Shown: positions 54,593 through 62,702 of the stretch, in pieces
How positions within the stretch are numbered: the stretch's first letter is position 1
Layout: every line of letters starts with the position of its first letter
Assembly (NCBI GenBank): GCA_002708905.1
Contig: PAPM01000039.1
Span: forward strand, 186,001-250,000
From: Pseudomonadales bacterium
Lineage (GTDB): Bacteria > Pseudomonadota > Gammaproteobacteria > Pseudomonadales > Ketobacteraceae
DNA: 64,000 nt
Direction: 5' to 3'
The notes under the pieces: generated by a model
Database searches by the model: none
Seen by the model: the letters and a program-made list of their open reading frames with translations, nothing else
What the model was told of the DNA's origin: nothing
Made by a program: the position numbers and the translations under genes

Positions 54593-55213
54593 ATGACGGA
54601 CTCCATCGACAGTATTGATCAGGATCGCCTGCGCCAACAGGACCACAAGGCCTTTGAAGCCCTGGTCAGTCAGTTGCATATTCCCATGGTCTCCGTGGCC
54701 AGAGCCATCATCGGAGACAGCCTGGCGGAGGAAGTGGTCCAAGAAGCCTGGGTGTCAGCCTACCGCAACCTGCCCAGATTTGAAGGCCGCTCTTCCATAA
54801 AGACCTGGTTGTTCACCATCGTCAGCAATGAAGCCAAATCCAGGTTGCGCAAGGAAAAACGCATGGTTGCACTGGAAGACATCACCCAGGACGGCTCCGT
54901 GGATTACCTGAGTGCCGATCGCTTTCAGCGGTTTGGTGGCCATTGGAAAGTGCCACCACCGGACTGGCATCTGGATTCTCCAGACCAATTGCTGGAAGAG
55001 CGGCATTTACAGAAGTGTATTGACCACACGGTTTCGATACTGCCGCCACAGCAGCGGGCGGTATTCATCCTGCGGGATATCGAGCAGCAGGCGCTGGCGG
55101 AAATCTGTAATATTCTTGAGGTAACGGAGTCATATGTAAGGGTGCTGTTACATCGCGCCCGTTTGAAACTTATGCAAGTAATTGATCGTTATCAGGAAAC
55201 GGGCGAATGCTGA
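54593..55213 (+). CDS. ECF-type RNA polymerase sigma factor (second)
   Basis: A 206-residue ECF sigma factor. Region 2: L-A-E-E-V-V-Q-E-A-W-V-S-A-Y-R-N-L-P-R-F-E-G-R-S-S-I-K-T-W-L. Region 4: P-P-Q-Q-R-A-V-F-I-L-R-D-I-E-Q-Q-A-L-A-E-I-C-N-I-L-E-V-T-E-S-Y-V-R-V-L-L-H-R-A-R. The start at 54593 has a GGGAAGGAC ribosome site. It overlaps the zinc-finger anti-sigma by seven bases, so both are co-translated. The regulon is not visible nearby. Confidence 0.9.
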   Translation: MTDSIDSIDQDRLRQQDHKAFEALVSQLHIPMVSVARAIIGDSLAEEVVQEAWVSAYRNLPRFEGRSSIKTWLFTIVSNEAKSRLRKEKRMVALEDITQDGSVDYLSADRFQRFGGHWKVPPPDWHLDSPDQLLEERHLQKCIDHTVSILPPQQRAVFILRDIEQQALAEICNILEVTESYVRVLLHRARLKLMQVIDRYQETGEC

Positions 55214-55446
55214 ACTGCAGAGACGTGGCTCACGAAGCCAGTGACTATATTGACCACAATCTCAGCTGGTGGCGCCGCCTGATGTTTCACCTGCATTTGT
55301 TCATCTGTGTGAAGTGCCGCAGGTTTGTCTCCCATGTCCACATCACCCGGGACTTTCTGCGGCAGCGCGGACCACTGAAAGCGTCGGACGCTGAGGTGCA
55401 ACAGGTGATGACCAACATTGATAACGACAAGCCGCACCAGGATTAA
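55207..55446 (+). CDS. Zinc-finger anti-sigma-like protein
   Basis: A 79-residue protein with the zf-HC2 arrangement: a Cys4 in M-L-N-C-R-D-V and the H-x3-C-x2-C motif in H-L-F-I-C-V-K-C, which would bind one zinc and clamp the sigma factor. There is no membrane segment, so release may depend on redox or zinc. Overlaps the sigma-factor gene and the tail of the leftward gene at 55443. Confidence 0.8.
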   Translation: MLNCRDVAHEASDYIDHNLSWWRRLMFHLHLFICVKCRRFVSHVHITRDFLRQRGPLKASDAEVQQVMTNIDNDKPHQD

Positions 55447-55805
55447 TCTGACGGCTCGTCATTCTTGCGCCCCGGCAGCGGCCGCCGGTTGGAGCGTTTA
55501 TCATCCCAATTGAGCTGCTCCGGATCGTACCAATCGATGGCTTCCAGCACCTTGCTTTGCGTTGCCGCAGACAGGGTGACCCAGAGTTCCTCAAACGCTT
55601 CCAATCCAGCCTGCCGGCGACTGGCCACCTTGCTCCCCAACCGCGACAGGATGGTGGGCAAATTCAGGGCCTCACCCAGTTTCCCGGGCACCGTGTATAT
55701 CTGGCCCAAATACTTACGCTTGTGAGTCCGCTGCTCCAACACCTGCTGCAGCGCCAACGCCGCCGCCAGGGCGGTTTCCTCATCAAACTCCAATGGGATG
55801 CTCAT
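55443..55805 (-). CDS. Conserved-looking hypothetical soluble protein
   Basis: A 120-residue protein beginning M-S-I-P-L-E-F-D-E-E-T-A-L-A-A-A-L-A-L. It is helical and ends in a charged, arginine-rich tail (K-R-S-N-R-R-P-L-P-G-R-K). No domain recognised. The start at 55805 is chosen because the frame upstream (to 55856) reads into a region without conserved-looking sequence. Convergent with the anti-sigma gene, overlapping four bases. Confidence 0.55.
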   Translation of the reverse strand: MSIPLEFDEETALAAALALQQVLEQRTHKRKYLGQIYTVPGKLGEALNLPTILSRLGSKVASRRQAGLEAFEELWVTLSAATQSKVLEAIDWYDPEQLNWDDKRSNRRPLPGRKNDEPSD

Positions 55806-55876
55806 GCTCGAATCAGTATCAGTCAGACGGTCAAACCCCAGAGCATAGCAAGTCACTGAATCGATCTCCAGAGCCC

Positions 55877-58555
55877 TTACAGCAGATTCATTTCCCGTGC
55901 CTTGGCCACTGCCTCAGTGCGGTTACTGACGTTTAACTTGGCGTAAACATTTTTAAGATGCCATTTGGTGGTGGTCAGGGAGATATTGGCTTTCACCGCC
56001 ACATCCTTATTGCGCAAACCTGACTGCAACAAATTCAATACTTCTTTTTCCTTATCGGTGAGGGGCTCCACCACAAACCGGTTTACCTGATCCTGATCTT
56101 CATGCTGCAACAGCTCCTGGAACATCATCAGGTACAACTCCGGCAGCGGCCGCAGCGCATTCAACTGCACTGCGCGCATCAACAACGCAGCGCTGCCCGG
56201 AGCCTCATCAAACAATGTGCGGTTAAAGCACACCAGGGTGCCGAATTTCAAGGTGGCTTTGACCTCCTGCAAAGCTTCCTCTTCACGTCCTTGTTGCCAG
56301 AAAATCACCGCGCGGTTCATGCGCCCCACCACCGCCCGGGACACGCAATTGTTCTGTTCCGCTGTATTGATAAGATCGCTTACCAACGCTTCTGCCTGAT
56401 CGAATTTTTTCATCATGGAAAGATAGATAACGCGGGAAATACCGAGACGATCGCGGCCTTCATCAAAACTGGTGACCGCACGCCAATAACCTTGCTTATG
56501 TTTGGCTGCCAGCTGGTATTCCTGCTGCACCCGGTTCATGGTTTCCATATCACCGTGGGTGCGCGCATACAGCGTCCATTCCAGACACAATTGGGTATTG
56601 AAACGCTCGTAATCCCCATGCAAAAGCACCCGGGACAGATAACTCAGCAGGCGTTTGGCTTCGCCATCGTTACCGCGAATAAATGCCAGCCGCGCCAGCG
56701 CGCAATAACTGGCGGTAATCACTTCCGTTGCGCAGGCGCCGGAAACCAACGGCACCACTTCCCGCAGTAACTTTTCGGCTTCGTCCAGTCGATTCTGTTC
56801 GTAGCGAATCAGAGCCACCGGCGTTGCCAGATTGACCCACTCCAGGGTATAGGGCCGATCGCTCACCGAACGAAACGCCTCCTCTGCCAGCTGCACAGCG
56901 GCCATCATATTACCTTGGGCCCGCTCCGCCAGCACCAACACCTGATCCGCAAAGCTGCGCAGGAAATCCTGTCCGGAAATGCGCAGAATATCCCGGGCGC
57001 GATGAGCTTCTGCTACTGCAGTGGCAAAGTCGGCATTGAGTAAATGGTAATAAGCGCGCATGGGGCTGTAGAACAAGCGCACATGGTGTTGTACGTTTTT
57101 CTGATTGGGCAGTCGATAAATATTATTACGGCGAAAATCCGTATCCTTGTGGAACAACTCCAACACATTCAATAAAAACGGCAATGAATCATCGTGGGCG
57201 TAGCGGCCCTGCATCTCACCACGACGATTCAGTTCCTGCACCAACTCGATGTAGTAATTGGCCTGATTAAAGCGCCGATAAAAAATCAGTGCTGTTATCA
57301 AGGGGTACACCAGCTCGCTCTGGTTGATCATCCGTTCTTCCGGCAGTCGATTGATCCATTCAATCAAACGGGTAAATTCTCCGGTTTTAATCCACTCATC
57401 ACTGCAACGCACGATGGCATTTTCCAATGCCTCACCATCATTAATGTCGGCCAGCAACTCCAGCGCCGGCACCCACTCTTTGCGTTGCAACAGGGTGGAG
57501 GCGGCCCGCCGGATCAGGGAATCCATTGCTTCCGGGTAATCCACTTTCAACCGGTGTAGTAAAAACTCTCGAAAAATCGAGTGATAGCGATAGACGTCCG
57601 GCTGGCCATCCAATGGATGCAAAAAAACATGGTTTTCCAACAGATAATCAATGCAGCGTTGCGCGTTGCCGATCTGCAGAACATCATTACAGAGCGCCGC
57701 ATCCAGGGTTTCCAGACAGGCGGTTTTAATTAGAAAACTGCGAATAAAATCCGGCTGCTGCTCCAGTACGGAATCTGCAAAGTACTGCAAAACTTCCGGA
57801 CTCTTGCTCTCCTGCGCCATGTGATCGGTCTGACCGGAACCACCGCTTTTCAGCGACAGCGCCAACAATTTAATTCCGGCCACCCAGCCTTCGGTCCAGT
57901 CCAGCAGATCCTGCATAAACGCTTTGTCTGCCGTTTCCAAACCCACCGAATCAAACCAGCGTTGCAGGGAATCCATATCCCACTTCAAATCATTGGCGTC
58001 AATGCTGAGAAGCCTGTCTTCCAACTTCAATTTGCTCAGTTGCAGTGGTGGATGATTGCGGGACGCCACCACAAAATGAATATGGTCCGGCAAAGTGAAC
58101 ACCACCTGTGACAGGGTGTGATGAATACTGTCATCCCGAATCAACTGGTAATCATCCAGCACCACAAACAGCGGCTCCTGCAAACGGCCCAACCCCAGGG
58201 CGAGGGATTCGGTTACGGCCTCAACGGAAAATTCCACGTTGTCATTAATCTGATTAAGATAATAGGCGTCAAAATGCTTGCAGCTTTGTTTGATCACTTT
58301 GATCAGAGAGGCGAAGAAAGGTGCTGGAGCATTGTGGCGGGCGTCCAGATTCAACACGGCAAAGCGCGATGCCTGTCGACCGGAGTGCATCCATTGGCGC
58401 AGCAACGTCGACTTGCCGGAGCCCGCCGGTGCCAGCAGAACCGTAAGCGGAAAGTCCTCCGCCCGGTTGATCAGATCGATCAGTTGCGGTCGTAGTAAAT
58501 GATTGGCTGCCTGGGCGCTGCGGGCCGCGGGCTGTCCACCACCAGCCTGGGACAT
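55877..58555 (-). CDS. MalT-like (LAL) LuxR-family transcriptional regulator
   Basis: An 892-residue ATP-binding regulator. Walker A A-P-A-G-S-G-K-S-T at 42-50, D-D-Y-Q Walker-B-like region following, a long helical repeat section (about 420-800), and a C-terminal LuxR HTH (about 830-890: L-T-D-K-E-K-E-V-L-N-L-L-Q-S-G, N-K-D-V-A, T-T-K-W-H-L-K-N-V-Y-A-K-L). It resembles AlkS/MalT-type activators. The ATG at 58555 follows an AGGA ribosome site. The 230-base spacer to the divergent diheme lipoprotein contains a CCCCTACCTAGGGG palindrome, so it may control that gene. Confidence 0.9.
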   Translation of the reverse strand: MSQAGGGQPAARSAQAANHLLRPQLIDLINRAEDFPLTVLLAPAGSGKSTLLRQWMHSGRQASRFAVLNLDARHNAPAPFFASLIKVIKQSCKHFDAYYLNQINDNVEFSVEAVTESLALGLGRLQEPLFVVLDDYQLIRDDSIHHTLSQVVFTLPDHIHFVVASRNHPPLQLSKLKLEDRLLSIDANDLKWDMDSLQRWFDSVGLETADKAFMQDLLDWTEGWVAGIKLLALSLKSGGSGQTDHMAQESKSPEVLQYFADSVLEQQPDFIRSFLIKTACLETLDAALCNDVLQIGNAQRCIDYLLENHVFLHPLDGQPDVYRYHSIFREFLLHRLKVDYPEAMDSLIRRAASTLLQRKEWVPALELLADINDGEALENAIVRCSDEWIKTGEFTRLIEWINRLPEERMINQSELVYPLITALIFYRRFNQANYYIELVQELNRRGEMQGRYAHDDSLPFLLNVLELFHKDTDFRRNNIYRLPNQKNVQHHVRLFYSPMRAYYHLLNADFATAVAEAHRARDILRISGQDFLRSFADQVLVLAERAQGNMMAAVQLAEEAFRSVSDRPYTLEWVNLATPVALIRYEQNRLDEAEKLLREVVPLVSGACATEVITASYCALARLAFIRGNDGEAKRLLSYLSRVLLHGDYERFNTQLCLEWTLYARTHGDMETMNRVQQEYQLAAKHKQGYWRAVTSFDEGRDRLGISRVIYLSMMKKFDQAEALVSDLINTAEQNNCVSRAVVGRMNRAVIFWQQGREEEALQEVKATLKFGTLVCFNRTLFDEAPGSAALLMRAVQLNALRPLPELYLMMFQELLQHEDQDQVNRFVVEPLTDKEKEVLNLLQSGLRNKDVAVKANISLTTTKWHLKNVYAKLNVSNRTEAVAKAREMNLL

Positions 58556-58680
58556 GAACAATCCTGCCTTTATAATATTTATAATTGTATTTATATTATT
58601 GTTATTGTTGGCTTTTCTGGTCTGTCTTACATTATATCCCCATTGCTTCCAACGGGTCACATGGTGAGTGACTGACCATT

Positions 58681-58694
58681 CCCCTACCTAGGGG
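58681..58694. promoter_or_regulatory. CCCCTA-CC-TAGGGG palindrome, candidate LuxR-type binding site
   Basis: CCCCTACCTAGGGG followed by GGG at 58695-58697, a symmetrical site 126 bases upstream of the MalT-like regulator and about 92 bases upstream of the diheme lipoprotein start. It is the only strong inverted repeat in the divergent spacer. Binding by the neighbouring regulator is a guess. Confidence 0.5.
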
Positions 58695-58785
58695 GGGTTA
58701 CCTTTTATAGCCGTTTCAGCCAATCTAGCACAGTCAGTAGGTACCGCAAAACCACCACATAATTACAAGAATGAGGAACACCACG

Positions 58786-61098
58786 ATGAAAATTAGAACA
58801 GGACTGCTGGCACTGGCACCGGCAGTTTTATTCCTGACTGCCTGCGAACCGGCCGGTGATTTTCCTGAATCCGATGAACTCTGCCAATTTGATGAACTGC
58901 GTGAAAACGAACGGGCGGCATCCGCAGCCACCTTCCCTGCCCCTGTGATCACCAGCCTGGCCGTTAACGGTGCGGTGGTTTGGGAGGCCGGAGCGGGCTC
59001 ACCTGCCCCCAGCCTGCAACCCGGCGACGTTGTGACTCTGACGGGTAGCGGCCTGGGTAACGGCCCGGATACGGATTTCACCAAAATCATGCTGGGCAAC
59101 ACCCGGGTATTGGAAACCGATCTGGTGATGTTCAAACAGAAGCTGGATATTGCCAATCAGGTGAACTACGAAGTGGAAGACCTGCTGGACAGCTGGGACA
59201 AAGACATCCTCAGCTGGCAGCCCAACCAGATTCAGTTCACCGTCCCGGGCCATGTCAGCAGTGGACCGTTAACGGTGCAAATCCAAAAGCGCACCAGTTA
59301 TAACGACTCCCTCACCAATCCCGGACAGCCCTTCAACGTCATCGATGCCCTTACCAGTCGCATCACCGATGAGAATTTCGAGCATAATTGCGATGTGGTA
59401 TCCCAGCTCAGCGCCAGCAAGGCCACCACCCCCATCGCCGTCAATATCGTCAATCCAGATTTCCAGCAGCTGGTGAATTACGGGGAAGAGATCTTCTGGT
59501 CCTATGATTACAATATCGGCCTGGCCCATGCCATCCGTAACCTGAACTGGAAAAAGATCTTCAATTACGAAACCATCGATCCCATCACCCATGAGGTGGC
59601 GGACCCGGCCAAACTGTTCGGCGCAGTCCCCACCATTCCCGGGCAAGTACCCAGCGCAGCCATCGATGATGTCTATTTTGAGCAGTACCCCCAGCCCAGC
59701 CCGATTCCGGGCTTCCTCACCATTGAGCCCCAGCTTACCAAGGGCAACACCAGCAATTCCGGTTGGACCGGCTACCGCTACGCCCAGGGCAGCCATCCCT
59801 ACACGGGGCGCGGATCCTGGATCGGCTTCAACTGCGCCTCCTGCCATGGCTACCAGATTACTTACGCCAACACCCCCAACACCACCGTGACCAAAGTGTT
59901 CCCCGGCCTGCCTAATCCGGAATGGACGGTGAAATGGGCCATTCTGGGGGATAAAAACGCCGAGACCACCTCCACCTTTGATGGCATTGTCACCAAAGAG
60001 GAAGGGCCCAGCTGGGCACCGGGCTCCGAGAAAATCGACAAGAGCATGCTGCTCTATTACCTGCCCCAGGGTACCGGCGAGCACAACATGATTCGCGTGA
60101 ACGGGGAAGGCAGCCATACGGACAACGACTACCAGTTCTCCCCCCACACCATCCCCAACGTCACCAATTACATGAGTATCCGGCGTTCGCTGTCCCACAC
60201 CGAGTCCTATGTGGGTTTTGAAGGCTCCTACATCCACGCGGAAGAACCGGACGGTGCCACCGGCAGTATGTACCGCTACCCATTGCAGGCGCTGACCGCG
60301 TACATGACCGTGCTGGATCAGAACGATGACGACCTGCGCAACGTGGGCCTGTACCGCTGGCTGAAACACTACGGCAAACTGGCGGCCCAGACCGGCAACG
60401 GCAGCCTGAGCGAAGGGGAGTTCGTGCAAAACGGCTGGCAATCCTACCCTGGTGTAGTGGCGGCGGTGAATCAGGGTAAATCCAGTTATGACGGCGCCTG
60501 TGGCAGCTGTCACCAGGATAACCTGGGTGCCCACACCGATGAGAACATGCTGCCGCTGAACCAGGTGGGCCATTTCTTTGTGCCTTCCCTCTATCAGCAG
60601 GAAACCCAAAGCGTACGGGTCAGCTTCCTGCGCAATATGTACTGGGTCCAGCACCGCGGCCTGCTGACCGATGGTCACATCCGCAACCTGGAGGATCTGG
60701 TGCATCCGGATCGCTGCAACAGCGGCACCGACCTGTACAACCAGTACTACACCCTGCACCCCCCGGTGGTGCCTGAGTTGGGCGGGCCTGATTTCCCCGA
60801 ACCGTACCCGGCCACCAACCGCAAAGGGGACGTGTTCCGGGTACCGAAATCCCAGTCCACCAGCGCCGGGGATACGGCGGAACAACGCAACCGCTTCATC
60901 GAACGCCACAAGTACTTTGTGGAAGTCCCCTGGGATAGTGAGCACTACTACTGGGACTACCAGATGTTCCGCAGCGAATACGGCCCTGATGAATTGGGTA
61001 CCCCCAGTCCCATCGGAATGCCGGCCGCACCGCACCCTTGGTGTGCAAACTCTGCGGCCGAGGTGGAGAACTTGGTGCAATATGTACTTACTTTGTAG
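58786..61098 (+). CDS. Diheme c-type cytochrome lipoprotein
   Basis: A 770-residue exported lipoprotein: lipobox L-T-A-C (Cys20), an N-terminal beta region (roughly 45-175) with G-D-V-V-T-L-T-G-S-G-L-G-N-G resembling an IPT/TIG fold, then a large domain with haem motifs C-A-S-C-H (350-354) and C-G-S-C-H (572-576). The wide spacing recalls diheme oxidases such as MauG and rubber oxygenase RoxA/RoxB, but no further match is claimed. The gene has a GAGGA ribosome site, a rho-independent terminator downstream and a MalT-like regulator upstream. Its high-GC, finely tuned codon use suggests strong expression. Confidence 0.8.
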   Translation: MKIRTGLLALAPAVLFLTACEPAGDFPESDELCQFDELRENERAASAATFPAPVITSLAVNGAVVWEAGAGSPAPSLQPGDVVTLTGSGLGNGPDTDFTKIMLGNTRVLETDLVMFKQKLDIANQVNYEVEDLLDSWDKDILSWQPNQIQFTVPGHVSSGPLTVQIQKRTSYNDSLTNPGQPFNVIDALTSRITDENFEHNCDVVSQLSASKATTPIAVNIVNPDFQQLVNYGEEIFWSYDYNIGLAHAIRNLNWKKIFNYETIDPITHEVADPAKLFGAVPTIPGQVPSAAIDDVYFEQYPQPSPIPGFLTIEPQLTKGNTSNSGWTGYRYAQGSHPYTGRGSWIGFNCASCHGYQITYANTPNTTVTKVFPGLPNPEWTVKWAILGDKNAETTSTFDGIVTKEEGPSWAPGSEKIDKSMLLYYLPQGTGEHNMIRVNGEGSHTDNDYQFSPHTIPNVTNYMSIRRSLSHTESYVGFEGSYIHAEEPDGATGSMYRYPLQALTAYMTVLDQNDDDLRNVGLYRWLKHYGKLAAQTGNGSLSEGEFVQNGWQSYPGVVAAVNQGKSSYDGACGSCHQDNLGAHTDENMLPLNQVGHFFVPSLYQQETQSVRVSFLRNMYWVQHRGLLTDGHIRNLEDLVHPDRCNSGTDLYNQYYTLHPPVVPELGGPDFPEPYPATNRKGDVFRVPKSQSTSAGDTAEQRNRFIERHKYFVEVPWDSEHYYWDYQMFRSEYGPDELGTPSPIGMPAAPHPWCANSAAEVENLVQYVLTL

Positions 61099-61124
61099 AC
61101 ACCACTTAAGCTAGCCGTATCAGG

Positions 61125-61148
61125 AAGGGGCCGAAAGGCCCCTTTTTT
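61125..61148 (+). terminator. Rho-independent terminator of the diheme lipoprotein gene
   Basis: Stem GGGGCC (61127-61132), loop GAAA, stem GGCCCC (61137-61142), followed by six T (61143-61148). About 28 bases after the stop codon. Confidence 0.9.
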
Positions 61149-61202
61149 AGTGCGTTTTTAATACCCCGTAAGAGGTATTTTGCCTATGGCATGGTTGTTG
61201 CC

Positions 61203-61216
61203 TTGATCCAGATCAG
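61203..61216 (+). promoter_or_regulatory. FNR/Anr-type box upstream of truncated haemoglobin
   Basis: TTGATCCAGATCAG matches the consensus TTGAT-N4-ATCAA at nine of ten positions. It lies 78 bases upstream of the haemoglobin ATG, a suitable activator distance. An AATACC/GGTATT inverted repeat lies 30-50 bases further upstream. Confidence 0.6.
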
Positions 61217-61293
61217 TTCAGGAATCGGGTTAACACCGCACTCTTGGGACACCTATACGAAATACTCTCACTGAGTAGCTTGAGGAGATGAGA

Positions 61294-61665
61294 ATGAGCA
61301 CACTGTACGAGAAAATTGGTGGTGAAGCGGCGGTCGACGCTGCCGTTGATCTGTTCTACAAAAAAGTTTTAGCGGACGATCGCATCAACCAGTTCTTTGA
61401 AGGCGTTGATATGGACAAGCAACACCGCATGCAGAAAGGTTTCCTGACCTTCGCCTTCGGCGGTCCCAACAATTACAACGGTCGCAATATGGCAGCCGCC
61501 CACCGCAAGCTGGTGGAAGAAAAAGGTCTGGACGACAGCCACTTTGATGCAGTTATGGAAGATCTGGGCGCCACGCTGGTGGAACTGGGTGTGCCCGATG
61601 AACTGATCGCCGAAGCCGCCGGTATTGCCGAAAGCGTGCGTGACGCGGTGTTAGGACGCGGCTAA
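61294..61665 (+). CDS. Group 1 truncated haemoglobin
   Basis: A 123-residue 2-on-2 globin. Opening M-S-T-L-Y-E-K-I-G-G-E-A-A-V, F-F-E-G-V-D-M-D-K-Q, F-G-G-P-N-N-Y-N-G-R-N-M and the haem-binding H in A-A-A-H-R-K-L are the usual group-1 segments. It probably binds oxygen or nitric oxide. The ATG at 61294 is seven bases after a GAGGAG ribosome site; another ATG six bases earlier is inferior. An FNR-type box upstream suggests oxygen-limited induction. Confidence 0.93.
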   Translation: MSTLYEKIGGEAAVDAAVDLFYKKVLADDRINQFFEGVDMDKQHRMQKGFLTFAFGGPNNYNGRNMAAAHRKLVEEKGLDDSHFDAVMEDLGATLVELGVPDELIAEAAGIAESVRDAVLGRG

Positions 61666-61849
61666 GCCTGTTCCTGCCTTGTGCGAGCCCTGCACCGGGC
61701 TCGCCACCTCCTTTACTACCATCCTCTCCACCCTCCTGATATTGCCCGCCCATACCTTTGTACGGTGATGATTCGTCACAAATTGGTTTTAATGATCTCA
61801 TCGATAAAAACGACAAAAACCAAGCCCCATTTAGAAAGGTATAAATAAT

Positions 61850-62629
61850 ATGATGCGCTATAAAACTGTTGCTGCTGCCATGCTATTGCCCACAATCCTG
61901 TTGGTGGGCTGCGGCGGGGAAACCACCGAAGCCCAACGCGCCACATCCAACAGTGCCAATCTCACCGGCCTCTGGCGCCTGAACTTCGAAACCAGCCAAT
62001 CCGGTCTTAATGCCGAGGCAGGCATCACCTATACCCTGACCGACAACGGGGATGAGGTCAGCATGGTGGCCTGTGCCGAGCGCCAGCCTGCCACTCTGAG
62101 CCGTACCGGCAACACCCTGGAAGGCATGCCCGTCGGTGAGGCCACTGTGACCAGTAACGACAGCCTCCACGCCAACGGCAGCCTGGGGGACAGCGAAGCC
62201 ACCAAAATGTCCACTAAAGCGGTGTTCGATATGGGTAGCCTTGCCGTAAGCGGTGGCGACCTGGGCAGCATTGCCAGCTCCAACATCTGCATCCAGTCGG
62301 ACAACGCCAATATCCTGGGCCAGGCGACCCAGGAACGGATTTCCGCCACCACTCTGCTCAACGGCAAACCCCTGATATTGGAAATCAGCCGCATGGGCAG
62401 CATCCGCAAAGGCACCTACGATGTGAATCGCGACATGGCTGAAGGAGGCGTCCAGATTTTCATGAAATCCGATGCGCTGAAATCCAGAATTAACCGTTCT
62501 GAAATGAATCTGCGCAACGGCTCCCTTACCATTACCGAAGATTCGTTGGTATGGATGAAAGGTAACTTCAGTGCCGAGATGCCCAACGGCCAGTTGGTGG
62601 CAGGTAATTTTGAGTTTGAAAAGCCCTGA
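61850..62629 (+). CDS. Lipoprotein of unknown function
   Basis: A 259-residue lipoprotein with lipobox L-V-G-C (Cys21) and mature sequence beginning C-G-G-E-T-T-E. The remainder is beta-rich (W-R-L-N-F-E-T-S, L-T-D-N-G-D-E-V, I-T-E-D-S-L-V-W-M) with no motif I recognise. The ATG at 61850 is followed immediately by a second ATG in frame. A rho-independent terminator follows the stop. Confidence 0.8.
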   Translation: MMRYKTVAAAMLLPTILLVGCGGETTEAQRATSNSANLTGLWRLNFETSQSGLNAEAGITYTLTDNGDEVSMVACAERQPATLSRTGNTLEGMPVGEATVTSNDSLHANGSLGDSEATKMSTKAVFDMGSLAVSGGDLGSIASSNICIQSDNANILGQATQERISATTLLNGKPLILEISRMGSIRKGTYDVNRDMAEGGVQIFMKSDALKSRINRSEMNLRNGSLTITEDSLVWMKGNFSAEMPNGQLVAGNFEFEKP

Positions 62630-62662
62630 ACCCGATAACGCTAAACCCTATAATGCTGAACA

Positions 62663-62691
62663 ATCCCGGCCCTGGTGCCGGGATTTTTTTT
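62663..62691 (+). terminator. Rho-independent terminator of the lipoprotein gene
   Basis: ATCCCGGC (62663-62670), loop CCTGGT, GCCGGGAT (62677-62684), then a T run to 62691. Confidence 0.9.
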
Positions 62692-62702
62692 GCTGCACCG
62701 AT

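Noticed and set aside
59269-61080. Long open frame of 603 codons on the minus strand, antisense to the diheme lipoprotein gene
   Set aside because: It is the GC-rich shadow of the real gene, which has a lipoprotein signal, two haem motifs, a ribosome site and a terminator on the plus strand.
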